NCBI RefSeq assembly: GCF_008710745.1
Contig: NZ_VYSA01000002.1
Coordinates: 744,001 to 808,000 of the forward strand
DNA from: Microbacterium rhizomatis
Lineage (GTDB): Bacteria > Actinomycetota > Actinomycetes > Actinomycetales > Microbacteriaceae
Length of the DNA stretch: 64,000 bases
Direction of reading: 5' to 3'
Below are positions 32,804 through 41,708 of this stretch, one piece after another. Both the position numbers and the translations under genes were made by a program. The stretch's first letter is position 1; the number at the start of each line of letters is the position of its first letter. The notes under the pieces are model-generated. The model saw only the letters and a list, made by a program, of their open reading frames with translations, had not been told where the DNA came from and ran no database searches.

Positions 32804-33733
32804 TCAGAGCCCGCGGAGAACCTCGGCCACGCCGCCGTCCTGAACCGAGGAGGTCGACTCGCCGGCAGCATCGTGAACCTCCTGCGGACCCTGCGCCATC
32901 GCGACCGCGCGGCCGCCGTTCTCGCGCGCCCAGCGGAACATGCCGACGTCGTTGCGACCGTCGCCGATCACCAGCACGTGCGCGGGGTCGATCCCCCGCC
33001 ATCCGCGGACGAGCTCGAGCGCGGACCCCTTGTCGACCCCCATCGGCGCGATGTCGAGCCACGCGGTCCACCCGATCGCGTACGAGACCTGGTTGAGACC
33101 GATCTCGGCGACGAGCTTGGTGAAGTCGTGCTCGGTCTGCCCGGGCGAGACGACGACGACGCGGCTGACCGCCTGGTTCGTCAGCTCTTCGAACTGCACC
33201 TCGCGCGCGTCCTGCAGGTTCCAGTCGTCGAGGAACTCCGTATACAGCCGAGCGCCACCCGCGAGCTCGACCATGTAGCGCGCCTCGGGCAGGTGCTGCT
33301 TCAGGAGGGTCAGCACCGTCGTCGGATCGAATGTCTCGGTGTGGAACCGCTCGTACTGCGCATCGGGGCCGGTCGCGCCGATCCGCTTCATGATCACGGC
33401 GCCATTGGAGCACACGACGTATTCGGGGGCGATGTCGAGGGCGCGGTGGATGTGGCTCGTGCCGCTCCAGCTGCGCCCCGTTGCGAGCATGACCTCGTGC
33501 CCGGCCGAATGCGCGTCCCTGACCGCATCGAGCACGCCGGGGCTGAGGCTCTCGTCCTCGAGCAGGATCGTGCCGTCGATGTCGAGCACGATCAGCAGCC
33601 GCTCGGTGGCGATCGTCGGGTCAGCTGCGTCCGCCGCGATCTCTTCGACGAGTTCGGCAGCATCCGCCGGTGCGACCGTCTCGACCTGCCCCGTCTCGGG
33701 CAGGTGGGCGGGATGCCCCGGCGTATGCGTCAC
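32804..33733 (-). CDS. HAD-superfamily Cof-type phosphatase
   Basis: 309 residues from GTG at 33733, which overlaps the serS stop as GTGA. A 40-residue variable N-terminus is followed by HAD motif [13 protein letters not shown], motif [13 protein letters not shown], the C2 cap, motif III Lys in [11 protein letters not shown] and motif [19 protein letters not shown]. Type IIB (Cof) HADs dephosphorylate sugar phosphates, flavin or nucleotide precursors. The gene is commonly found right after serS in actinobacteria, suggesting co-transcription. Substrate unknown. Confidence 0.88.
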   Translation of the reverse strand: MTHTPGHPAHLPETGQVETVAPADAAELVEEIAADAADPTIATERLLIVLDIDGTILLEDESLSPGVLDAVRDAHSAGHEVMLATGRSWSGTSHIHRALDIAPEYVVCSNGAVIMKRIGATGPDAQYERFHTETFDPTTVLTLLKQHLPEARYMVELAGGARLYTEFLDDWNLQDAREVQFEELTNQAVSRVVVVSPGQTEHDFTKLVAEIGLNQVSYAIGWTAWLDIAPMGVDKGSALELVRGWRGIDPAHVLVIGDGRNDVGMFRWARENGGRAVAMAQGPQEVHDAAGESTSSVQDGGVAEVLRGL

Positions 33734-35010
33734 TCGACCGGCTCCATGACCTCGAGTCCGCCGAGATACGGCCGCAGCACCTCCGGGACGGTCACCGAGC
33801 CGTCGGCGCGCTGATGCGTCTCGAGCAGAGCGACGATCCAGCGGGTCGTGGCGAGGGTGCCGTTGAGAGTCGCGACGAACGCCGTCTTGGATTTCTCTCC
33901 CGCCTCGACGTCGGGGCGGTAGCGGATATCGAGCCGGCGCGCCTGATACGTGGTGCAGTTGCTCGTGCTGGTGAGCTCGCGGTAGGCGCCCTGCGTGGGA
34001 ACCCACGCCTCGACGTCGTACTTTCGGGCGGCGCTGGAGCCGAGGTCGCCGGCCGCGACGTCGATGACGCGATACGACAGACCGAGGTCCTGCAGCATCC
34101 CCTCCTGCATCGCGACGAGGCGCAGGTGCTCGGCCTCGGCGTCTTCCGGAGTGGTGTGCACGAACATCTCGAGCTTGTTGAACTGGTGGACGCGGATGAT
34201 GCCGCGGGTGTCTTTGCCGTACGAGCCCGCCTCGCGGCGGTAGCAGGTCGACCACCCGGCGTAGCGCTTCGCACCCTTCCCGAGGTCGAGGATCTCCCCC
34301 ATGTGGAAGCCGGCGAGCGGCACCTCGCTCGTGCCGACAAGGTACAGGTCGTCTTCTTCGAGGTGGTAGATCTCGTCGGCGTGCTGCCCGAGGAACCCCG
34401 TGCCCCGCATGACCTCGGGGCGCACGAGCGTGGGCGGGATGAGCGGAGTGAACCCCGCCTGCAGGGCCCGGTCGAGCGCGAGGGTCATGATCGCCAGCTC
34501 GAGGCGTGCGCCGATCCCGGTGAGGAAGTAGAAGCGGCTGCCCGACACCTTCGTACCGCGCTCCATGTCGATCGCGCCGAGGAGCTCGCCGAGGGCGAGG
34601 TGGTCGCGCGCCTCGAAGTCGAAGGTGGGCGCCTCGCCGTGCGTGCGCAGGGTGACGAAATCGGCCTCGCCGCCCGCCGGGACCCCGTCCACGACGATGT
34701 TCTCGATACGGCCGAGCGCGGCATCCGCCGCCTCTTCGGCGACCGTCACGGCGTGCTGCGCGGCTTTGACCTGCTCGCTGAGCGCCTTGGCCTCGGCGAC
34801 GAGGGCGGCCTTCTCTTCTTTCGGCGCCTGCGCAACGCGCTTGCCGTGCGCGTTCTGCGCGGCGCGCAGCTCTTCGAAGGCCGTGATCGCCGCGCGTCGG
34901 TCGCGGTCGGCGGCGACGGCCTCGTCCACCGTGTCAGGAGACTCTCCGCGCGACACCTGAGAGCGCTTGACGAGCTCGGGTCGTTCACGCAGCAGAACCG
35001 GATCTATCAC
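33730..35010 (-). CDS. serS: Seryl-tRNA synthetase
   Basis: 426 residues, the usual length. The N-terminal antiparallel coiled-coil arm that grips the long variable arm of tRNA-Ser spans about residues 25-100 (rich in Ala, Glu and Lys). The class II core has motif 2 [30 protein letters not shown] and motif 3 [17 protein letters not shown]. The serine-binding loop is [12 protein letters not shown], with [19 protein letters not shown] before motif 3. ATG at 35010; the divergent lipid kinase begins 50 bp away. The two serine tRNA genes lie 1 and 2.6 kb downstream on the same strand. Confidence 0.96.
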   Translation of the reverse strand: MIDPVLLRERPELVKRSQVSRGESPDTVDEAVAADRDRRAAITAFEELRAAQNAHGKRVAQAPKEEKAALVAEAKALSEQVKAAQHAVTVAEEAADAALGRIENIVVDGVPAGGEADFVTLRTHGEAPTFDFEARDHLALGELLGAIDMERGTKVSGSRFYFLTGIGARLELAIMTLALDRALQAGFTPLIPPTLVRPEVMRGTGFLGQHADEIYHLEEDDLYLVGTSEVPLAGFHMGEILDLGKGAKRYAGWSTCYRREAGSYGKDTRGIIRVHQFNKLEMFVHTTPEDAEAEHLRLVAMQEGMLQDLGLSYRVIDVAAGDLGSSAARKYDVEAWVPTQGAYRELTSTSNCTTYQARRLDIRYRPDVEAGEKSKTAFVATLNGTLATTRWIVALLETHQRADGSVTVPEVLRPYLGGLEVMEPVE

Positions 35011-35060
35011 CCGTCAAGTCTAGGGGCGGGGCCGCCGACCAGCCCGACTAGGGTTGCCCC

Positions 35061-36071
35061 ATGACCACGCCCTCCCCCGACACGGATCAGGGCGGACGGC
35101 AGGCGGCACTCGTCTACAACCCCATCAAGGTGGACAAGACCGCGCTGCGCGCGAGCGTGGAGGCGCTGTCCGCAGAGGCCGGGTGGCAGAACCCCCTCTT
35201 CTTCGAGACGACCGTCGACGATCTCGGCGACGGCGTCGCCCGTCGGGCGCTGGAGCAGGGCGTCGATGCCGTGCTCGTCGCCGGCGGCGACGGCACCGTG
35301 CGTGCAGTGGTCGAGGCGATGTCGGGCTCGGGGGTTCCGCTCTCGATCGTGCCGAGCGGCACCGGAAACCTGCTCGCCCGGAACATGCGATTGCCACTGA
35401 CAGACCCGCAGGCGATGATCCGTGCGGCGTTCGAGGGCGACCGCTTGCCGATCGACGTCGGGTTCGCTGCGATGATCCGCCAGGACGGCAGCAGGGAGGA
35501 CCGCGCGTTCGTGGTCATGGGCGGTATGGGCCTGGATGCCGCGATGATCGCCAACACCAACGGCGTGCTCAAGAAGCGCGTCGGCTGGATCGCCTACGTC
35601 GACGGCGCAGCGCGCTCGCTCGTGAAGGCCAAGCCGTTCCGGATCATGTACCAGATTCCGCAGCGGCGCCTGCATTCGGCGCGGGTGCAGAGCATCCTCG
35701 TCGCCAACTGCGGGTCGCTCCCCGCCGGCCTCGAGCTGATCCCCGAGGCATCGGTGTCGGACGGCGAACTGGACGTCGTGATCTTCCAGCCGAAGGGCGC
35801 GCTGGGCTGGGTCCTCGTGTGGCGGCGAGTGGCGTGGGACAACAGCTTCCTCCGCCGTTTCCGCACCGGGCGGCGCGTGCTCGCGCTGCGCACCAAAGAC
35901 AATTCGGTGCTCTACGCCCGCGGCGCTGGCGTAGAGGTCGCGGCCGTCGAGGCCCAGCCGGTGCAGCTCGACGGAGACGAATTCGGTCTGGCCACGCGCC
36001 TGGAGTGCCGGGTCGTTCCCGGCGGGCTGATCACGATGGTGCCCAGCGGGCACGACACCACAGGGCTCTGA
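35061..36071 (+). CDS. Diacylglycerol kinase-family lipid kinase
   Basis: 336 residues. The DAGK catalytic domain has AALVYNPIKVDKTALR, VLVAGGDGTVRAVVEAM (the GGDGT nucleotide-binding motif) and LSIVPSGTGNLLARNMRLP. The C-terminal beta-sandwich includes MGGMGLDAAMIANTNGVLKKRVGWIAYV and ends VQLDGDEFGLATRLECRVVPGGLITMV. Such enzymes phosphorylate lipid alcohols (diacylglycerol, sphingosine-like or mannosyl-lipid substrates) at the membrane face. It has its own promoter opposite serS. Confidence 0.9.
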   Translation: MTTPSPDTDQGGRQAALVYNPIKVDKTALRASVEALSAEAGWQNPLFFETTVDDLGDGVARRALEQGVDAVLVAGGDGTVRAVVEAMSGSGVPLSIVPSGTGNLLARNMRLPLTDPQAMIRAAFEGDRLPIDVGFAAMIRQDGSREDRAFVVMGGMGLDAAMIANTNGVLKKRVGWIAYVDGAARSLVKAKPFRIMYQIPQRRLHSARVQSILVANCGSLPAGLELIPEASVSDGELDVVIFQPKGALGWVLVWRRVAWDNSFLRRFRTGRRVLALRTKDNSVLYARGAGVEVAAVEAQPVQLDGDEFGLATRLECRVVPGGLITMVPSGHDTTGL

Positions 36072-36221
36072 CACCGGAATCTGCGTCCGATGCGGGCGAG
36101 TGAGCACGCATCGCATGTCCGGGAGACGGTCCCGGCGGCCCCACACCCCCGCCACCTGGCGGACACGCGTGCGAAGCGCAAGCCCTCCGAGACCCGGGCG
36201 AGCGGATGCGAGGATGGGGCG

Positions 36222-37601
36222 GTGACTGGCCCCTCGATCGTGTGGTTCCGCGACGACCTCCGCCTCGCCGACAACCCGGCGCTGCGCGCGGCGCTCGATC
36301 GGGGCGAGCCGATCATCGGCCTCTACATCCTCGATGAGGAGTCGCCCGGCATCCGTCCGCTGGGCGGAGCCGCGAAGTGGTGGCTGCACGGATCGCTCGC
36401 CTCGCTCGGCGAGCGCCTTCGCGAACGCGGGTCGATCCTCGTGCTGCGGCGCGGACCCGCCGCCGAGGTGCTCCCGCAGGTGGTGGCCGATGTCGGCGCC
36501 GGCGCCGTCTTCTGGAACCGTCGCTACGGGGGGGCCGAGCGGGAGGTCGACGCGGCACTGAAGGCGTCGCTCCGCGACGGCGGTGGAGAGGTGTCGTCTT
36601 TCGCGGCATCCCTCCTCTTCGAGCCGTGGACGGTGCAGACCGGATCGGGCACGCCCTACTCGGTGTTCACCCCGTTCTGGCGCGCGTGCCTCGCGCTGCC
36701 CGCTCCGCGGGCGCCGCTTCCCGAGCCGCGCGAGATCCCGGGGCCGGCGTCGATGCCGGCGGGCGACGAACTCGAGGAGTGGGACCTTCTGCCGACGCGG
36801 CCGGATTGGGCCGGCGGGCTGCGCGACACGTGGGAACCCGGCGAGCCCGCGGCGCGCGCCCGATTGCGCGAGTTCCTGTCGGACGACCTCGACGATTACG
36901 ACCGGGCGCGCGACGAACCCGCCGCAGGTGTCACCTCGGGTCTGTCGCCACGCCTGCGATGGGGCGAGCTGAGCCCCCATACGGTGTGGCACGAGACCGT
37001 GTCGGCACGGGCGACGGGAACCCGGGCAGCGGCCGCACAGCGATTCCTCTCGGAGGTCGGCTGGCGCGAGTTCGCCGCGCACACGCTGTTCTTCCACCCC
37101 GACCTCGCGACCCAGAACCTGCACCGAGAGTTCGACGCATTCCCCTGGCCTCAGTTGCGGCCCGCGCACCTCGAGGCGTGGCAGCAGGGGCGCACGGGAG
37201 TGCCTCTCGTCGACGCTGGGATGCGGGAGCTGTGGCACACGGGCATCATGCACAACCGGGTGCGGATGGTGACAGCATCCTTCCTCATCAAGAACCTGCT
37301 GATCGACTGGCGGCACGGCGAAGAGTGGTTCTGGGACACGCTGGTCGACGCCGACACGGCCTCGAACCCGTTCAACTGGCAGTGGGTGGCCGGATCGGGT
37401 GCGGATGCGGCCCCGTACTTCCGCGTCTTCAACCCCGAGCTGCAGGCGAAGAAGTTCGATGCATCGGGCGAGTACGTCCGCACGTGGGCGCCCGAGTACG
37501 TGGAGCCGGGAGCGGCGACTCCCGCCCCGCTCGTCGACCTCGCCGAGTCGCGCAAGGCCGCCCTCGAAGCGTACGAGCAGGTCAAGCGCGCCTCGCGCTG
37601 A
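36222..37601 (+). CDS. phr: Cryptochrome/DNA photolyase family protein
   Basis: 459 residues from GTG at 36222. The N-terminal Rossmann domain begins SIVWFRDDLRLADNPALRAAL. The FAD domain has the class I CPD photolyase pattern: RFLSEVGWREFAAHTLFFHP, GMRELWHTGIMHNRVRMVTASFLIKNLLIDWRHGEEWFWDTLVDAD and SNPFNWQWVAGSGADAAPYFRVFNP. Trp residues of the electron chain (GWREF, FNWQW) are present. It repairs UV pyrimidine dimers with blue light. Longer in-frame ATGs upstream are not preceded by better sites. Confidence 0.92.
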   Translation: MTGPSIVWFRDDLRLADNPALRAALDRGEPIIGLYILDEESPGIRPLGGAAKWWLHGSLASLGERLRERGSILVLRRGPAAEVLPQVVADVGAGAVFWNRRYGGAEREVDAALKASLRDGGGEVSSFAASLLFEPWTVQTGSGTPYSVFTPFWRACLALPAPRAPLPEPREIPGPASMPAGDELEEWDLLPTRPDWAGGLRDTWEPGEPAARARLREFLSDDLDDYDRARDEPAAGVTSGLSPRLRWGELSPHTVWHETVSARATGTRAAAAQRFLSEVGWREFAAHTLFFHPDLATQNLHREFDAFPWPQLRPAHLEAWQQGRTGVPLVDAGMRELWHTGIMHNRVRMVTASFLIKNLLIDWRHGEEWFWDTLVDADTASNPFNWQWVAGSGADAAPYFRVFNPELQAKKFDASGEYVRTWAPEYVEPGAATPAPLVDLAESRKAALEAYEQVKRASR

Positions 37602-37705
37602 CGCGGGGCACCCGAGCATCTCGGAGGATGGACGGGCTTCGAGCCGGGCCGGAGGCGCTCTCCAGTCAACACCCGCCCCTCGCGTCCTTCGAGATGTCCG
37701 CGATC

Positions 37706-37781
37706 GGCCGGGCAATCCGCCGGGGGGCCGGGCAACCCGCCGGGCCGGGCAACCCGCCGGGGGGCCGGGGCAACCCGGGGG
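37706..37781. repeat. GC-rich short repeat, four imperfect copies
   Basis: GGCCGGGCAAYCCGCCGG-type units begin at 37706, 37726, 37743 and 37763 (periods 20, 17 and 20). They lie between the photolyase and the LLM oxidoreductase and end a few bases before an in-frame ATG at 37783. Confidence 0.7.
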
Positions 37782-37815
37782 AATGGCGAACCCCTCGGTG
37801 GCGGTTGTCATCCAC

Positions 37816-38874
37816 ATGAGCTCCTCCCCGATCGCCCTGTCCGTCCTCGACCTCGTGCCGGTGCGCACGGGCCAGACGAGTGCGCAGGCGGTCGCCGCAT
37901 CCCTCGGCCTCGCGATACGTGCCGACGCGCTCGGCTATCGGCGGTACTGGTTCGCCGAGCACCACAACATGCCCGCCGTCGCCTCCACGACCCCGCCGGT
38001 GCTGATCGCGGCGACCGCGGCACGGACGACCCGTATCCGGGTCGGCTCGGGCGGGGTGATGCTGCCGAACCACTCGCCGCTCGTCGTGGCCGAGCAGTTC
38101 GCGGCCCTCGAGGCGCTCGCACCCGGCCGCATAGACCTGGGCCTGGGGCGCGCGCCGGGCAGCGACCAGGTGATCAGCCAGCTCCTGCGGATGTCCGGCA
38201 CGACGAGCGACGTCGAAAGGTTCCCCGACAACATCCGCGACATCGTCTCGCTCGTCTCGGCAGAGGGCGCGACGGTCAGGTTCTCCAGCGGGGGCACGTA
38301 CGACGTGCACGCAACCCCCGCTGCCGAAGGCAGCCCCGAGGTCTGGCTGCTCGGCTCGAGCGATTACTCCGCGCAGCTGGCCGCGGCATCCGGTCTGCCG
38401 TATGTGTTCGCGAACCACTTCTCGGGCGAGGGGCTCGAACGTGCCCTCGATCTCTACCGCACGGGGTTCCAGCCGTCGGCGACGCTCGCGGCGCCTCGGA
38501 CGTTCCTCACGGCGAACGCGATCGCCGCGTCCACCGCCGAAGAGGCCGAGGCGCGGTCGCTGCCCAACCAGCGCATGATGGCGCGGCTGCGCACCAATCG
38601 CCCACTGGTGGCCATGGAGTCCGTCGAGGAGGCCATCGCCGGAGCATCCGACTTCGACGGTCTGGCCGAGTCGATCATGGCGTCGGCACGGGCGAAGTGG
38701 TTCGTCGGCACCGGGGCCGATGTGGCGTCGGCGCTCTCGGCGTTCGCGGCCCGTCACGGCGTCGAAGAGGTCATGATCTCGCCGATCGCGGGCGCCTACG
38801 AGGGCGAGCCGATGGATGCTGCGACCGGCCGCACGCAGACACTCGAGCTGATCGCAGCGGCACAGGCGGCGTAG
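37816..38874 (+). CDS. LLM-class flavin-dependent oxidoreductase
   Basis: 352 residues from ATG at 37816 (MSSSPIALSVLDLVPVRTGQTSAQAV, the usual start of this subgroup). An ATG at 37783 would add 11 residues read from the edge of the GC-rich repeat. Motifs: YRRYWFAEHHNMPAVASTTPPVLIAA, RIRVGSGGVMLPNHSPLVVAEQFAALEALAPGRIDLGLGRAPGSD, and PEVWLLGSSDYSAQLAAASGLPYVFANHF. This group (luciferase-like, FMN-dependent) has unknown substrates. It stands alone. Confidence 0.87.
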   Translation: MSSSPIALSVLDLVPVRTGQTSAQAVAASLGLAIRADALGYRRYWFAEHHNMPAVASTTPPVLIAATAARTTRIRVGSGGVMLPNHSPLVVAEQFAALEALAPGRIDLGLGRAPGSDQVISQLLRMSGTTSDVERFPDNIRDIVSLVSAEGATVRFSSGGTYDVHATPAAEGSPEVWLLGSSDYSAQLAAASGLPYVFANHFSGEGLERALDLYRTGFQPSATLAAPRTFLTANAIAASTAEEAEARSLPNQRMMARLRTNRPLVAMESVEEAIAGASDFDGLAESIMASARAKWFVGTGADVASALSAFAARHGVEEVMISPIAGAYEGEPMDAATGRTQTLELIAAAQAA

Positions 38875-38916
38875 GCGCCCGGACCGAGCGCTTCCGCGGA
38901 TCTCTTCGGGGCGCGG

Positions 38917-39885
38917 TCAGGCCTCTTCGACCGGAGCGCCGCTGAGCAGGCCGCGCAGCCAGTCGCGCGCCTCGACGAACACGTCGTCGGCATAGCGCTC
39001 GGGGTAGTGCACGACGGCGCGGTCGGCGCGGGGGTACGAGCCGAGGAAGATCACACGGGGGCTGAAACGGCGCAGGCCCATCAGGGCGTCCGCCATCCGC
39101 TCGTCTTCGATGTGCCCGTCGGCGTCGATCACGAAGCGGTATCGGCCGAGCGCATCGCCGATCGGGCGCGAGGCGAGGAGTGACAGGTTGATGCCGCGGG
39201 TGGCGAACTGCTCGAGCAGCTCGAGGAGGGCGCCGGGGTGGTCCTCGGGCAGTTCGGCGATCAGCGAGGTCTTGTCGGCCCCGGTGGGCGGCGGCGGCGC
39301 GACAGTGCGACCGACCAGCACGAACCGGGTCACGGCGGCAGGGTTGTCGCCGATGCGCTCCGCGAGGAGCTCGAGGTCGTGGTGCTCGAGCACTCCAGGG
39401 GCGGCGATCGCGGCGTCCGCGTCGCTCGTGCCGTCCAGCAGGCCCAGTGCGCTGGCGATGTTGCTCGCCGACGGCAGGTGCGCGTGCGCGGGCAGCTCGC
39501 GGCTCAGCCACTGCAGGCACTGCGCGTAGGCGACGGGATGCGCGGCGATCAGCGAGACGTCGGCGAGCGTCGCGCCGGGCCGTCCGACGAGCACGAAGTT
39601 CACCGGGACCAGGTACTCGCCGATGATGCGCAGGCCCCCCATCGTCGCAAGTGCGTCCTGCGCGGTGGAGACACCGCCGTCGACCGAGTTCTCGATCGCG
39701 ATCATCGCCGCGTCGGAGCGCCCCTCGACGACGTCGGCCAGCGCCTCGCCGACGTTGCGGACGGGTCGCCAGTGCTGGTCGCGCGCCTCGGGAACCTGCG
39801 CCAGCGCCGCTTCGGTGAACGTGCCGGCCGGTCCGAGGAAGCTGTACGTGCGGCGGTTCGGCGTTTCCGTAGGGTCCGTGGTCAC
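38917..39885 (-). CDS. pheA: Prephenate dehydratase
   Basis: 322 residues from GTG at 39885. Catalytic domain: YSFLGPAGTFTEAAL, AMIAIENSVDGGVSTAQDALAT, and the Thr-Arg-Phe motif AAVTRFVLVGR. The C-terminal ACT domain is KTSLIAELPEDHPGALLELLEQFATRGINLSLLASRPIGDALGRYRFVIDADGH, which binds phenylalanine for feedback control. It converts prephenate to phenylpyruvate. The 5' end faces pgm across a 182-bp gap that holds the family B palindromic element. Confidence 0.94.
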   Translation of the reverse strand: MTTDPTETPNRRTYSFLGPAGTFTEAALAQVPEARDQHWRPVRNVGEALADVVEGRSDAAMIAIENSVDGGVSTAQDALATMGGLRIIGEYLVPVNFVLVGRPGATLADVSLIAAHPVAYAQCLQWLSRELPAHAHLPSASNIASALGLLDGTSDADAAIAAPGVLEHHDLELLAERIGDNPAAVTRFVLVGRTVAPPPPTGADKTSLIAELPEDHPGALLELLEQFATRGINLSLLASRPIGDALGRYRFVIDADGHIEDERMADALMGLRRFSPRVIFLGSYPRADRAVVHYPERYADDVFVEARDWLRGLLSGAPVEEA

Positions 39886-39902
39886 GGGGGCCAGCCTATC
39901 CG

Positions 39903-40002
39903 CGTGCACAACGCAGGATCGGCGCGCACCGAACGGGCACTCGCTCCCGGATTTCCGCGGGTGGCGGGCAGCGACGTGCGCATTCGTCCTGCGTTGTGCA
40001 CG
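39903..40002. repeat. Palindromic extragenic element, family B copy 1
   Basis: Perfect 16-bp inverted ends: CGTGCACAACGCAGGA (39903-39918) and its complement TCCTGCGTTGTGCACG (39987-40002), enclosing 68 bases. The end sequence CACAACGCAGGA recurs at 52.0 kb. It fills most of the pheA/pgm divergent gap, so it may also influence both promoters. Confidence 0.8.
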
Positions 40003-40067
40003 CCGGGCGGTGAAGACGCGGCTCTGCACGGGTGCCATCCGGCCTGTGAAGCGGCAGACTGGGACGC

Positions 40068-41708
40068 ATGAGCCGCGCAGGACAGCCCGCCCAAGCATTC
40101 GACCTCATCGACATCGATGAGCTGATCGCCGCCTACTACGACCGGCACCCCGACCCGAACGTGCCCGAGCAGCGCGTCGCGTTCGGCACCAGCGGGCACC
40201 GGGGCTCGTCGTTGTCGACCAGCTTCAACGAAGACCACATCCTGGCCACCACCCAGGCGATCATCGACTACCGCAACGGCCAGGGCATCGCCGGTCCCCT
40301 TTTCCTCGGGCGCGACACGCACGGACTCTCGCGCCCGGCCGAGCGCAGCGCGATCGAGGTGCTCGTTGGCAACGGCGTCGACGTGCGCATCGACGCCCGT
40401 GACTCGTGGGTGCCGACGCCGGCCCTCAGCCACGCGATCCTCGCCTACAACCGCGACAGGGCATTGGATGACCCGGCCCGCTCGGACGGCATCGTCGTGA
40501 CCCCGAGCCACAACCCTCCGCGCGACGGCGGCTTCAAGTACAACCCACCGAACGGCGGGCCGGCCGACACCGACGCGACCGGGTGGATCGCGAACCGGGC
40601 GAACGAGCTCATCGCCGCCGGGCTCGAGGGCGTGCACCGCACGCGCTTCGCCGACATCGACTTCGATGCCCTCGGTGAATACGACTTCCGCGAGGCGTAC
40701 GTCCGCGACCTCGAGAACATCATCGACATCGACGCGATCAAGAACGCGAAGGTGCGGATCGGCGCCGACCCGCTCGGCGGGGCATCCGTCGAGTACTGGG
40801 CGCTCATCGCCGAGCACTACGGACTCGACCTGACCGTGGTCAACCCCGACGTCGACCCGACCTGGAAGTTCATGACCCTCGACTGGGACGAGAAGATCCG
40901 CATGGATCCTTCTTCGCCCAGCGCGATGGCCTCACTGGTCGCGAAGCGCGACGACTACGACATCCTCACCGGCAACGACGCCGACGCCGACCGGCACGGC
41001 ATCGTCACCCCGGACGCGGGGCTGATGAACCCGAACCACTACCTGGCGGTCGCGATCGACTACCTCTATTCGCATCGCGAGGGGTGGCCGAAGGACGCTG
41101 CCGTCGGCAAGACCCTCGTCTCCTCGATGATCATCGATCGGGTCGCGGAGTCGCTCGGCCGGCCCCTCCTCGAGGTGCCGGTGGGATTCAAGTGGTTCGT
41201 CCCGGGGCTGCTGGACGGATCCGTCGCATTCGGCGGCGAGGAGTCGGCCGGCGCGTCGTTCCTCCGCAAGGACGGCACCGTCTGGACGACCGACAAGGAC
41301 GGGATCCTGCTGTGCCTGCTGGCCGCCGAGATCCTCGCGGTGACGGGCAAGACCCCGTCGCAGCGGTACTCCGAGCTCGAGGCCGCGTACGGAGCATCCG
41401 TCTACCAGCGTGTGGATGCCCCGGCCACCCCCGCGCAGAAGGCGCGACTGGCGAAGCTGTCACCGGATGCCGTCACCGCGACCGAGCTCGCCGGCGAGCC
41501 GATCACGGCCAAGCTCTCGCACGCCCCCGGTAACGGCGCGGCGATCGGCGGCCTCAAGGTGCAGACGGAGCACGCGTGGTTCGCCGCCCGCCCGTCCGGC
41601 ACGGAGGACGTCTACAAGCTCTATGCCGAGAGCCTGCGCGGGCCCGATCATCTGCACGCCGTGCAGGAAGAGGCCCGGGCCGTCGTGGCCGAAGCCCTCG
41701 GAGACTAG
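40068..41708 (+). CDS. pgm: Phosphoglucomutase (alpha-D-glucose specific)
   Basis: 546 residues. The phosphoserine loop is VTPSHNPPRDGGFKYNPPNGGPADTDAT with Ser at about residue 147. The metal loop is DILTGNDADADRHGIVTPD; the sugar loop is FGGEESAGASFLRKDGTVWTTDKDG; the phosphate-binding loop is WFAARPSGTEDVYKLYAESL. It interconverts glucose 1-phosphate and glucose 6-phosphate, linking the galactose genes nearby to central metabolism. Its stop overlaps that of the convergent glycerate kinase. Confidence 0.95.
   Translation: MSRAGQPAQAFDLIDIDELIAAYYDRHPDPNVPEQRVAFGTSGHRGSSLSTSFNEDHILATTQAIIDYRNGQGIAGPLFLGRDTHGLSRPAERSAIEVLVGNGVDVRIDARDSWVPTPALSHAILAYNRDRALDDPARSDGIVVTPSHNPPRDGGFKYNPPNGGPADTDATGWIANRANELIAAGLEGVHRTRFADIDFDALGEYDFREAYVRDLENIIDIDAIKNAKVRIGADPLGGASVEYWALIAEHYGLDLTVVNPDVDPTWKFMTLDWDEKIRMDPSSPSAMASLVAKRDDYDILTGNDADADRHGIVTPDAGLMNPNHYLAVAIDYLYSHREGWPKDAAVGKTLVSSMIIDRVAESLGRPLLEVPVGFKWFVPGLLDGSVAFGGEESAGASFLRKDGTVWTTDKDGILLCLLAAEILAVTGKTPSQRYSELEAAYGASVYQRVDAPATPAQKARLAKLSPDAVTATELAGEPITAKLSHAPGNGAAIGGLKVQTEHAWFAARPSGTEDVYKLYAESLRGPDHLHAVQEEARAVVAEALGD

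Noticed and set aside
35011..35060. T-box or other riboswitch before serS
   Set aside because: Only 50 bp separate serS from the divergent gene, too short for a T-box leader and without its motifs.
37706..37781. CRISPR-like array
   Set aside because: Units are short, overlapping in period and without unique spacers; it is a simple GC-rich tandem repeat.
35007..37868. A 953-residue minus-strand open frame
   Set aside because: It is the shadow of the lipid kinase and photolyase genes; composition is Arg/Gly/His-rich with no domain.
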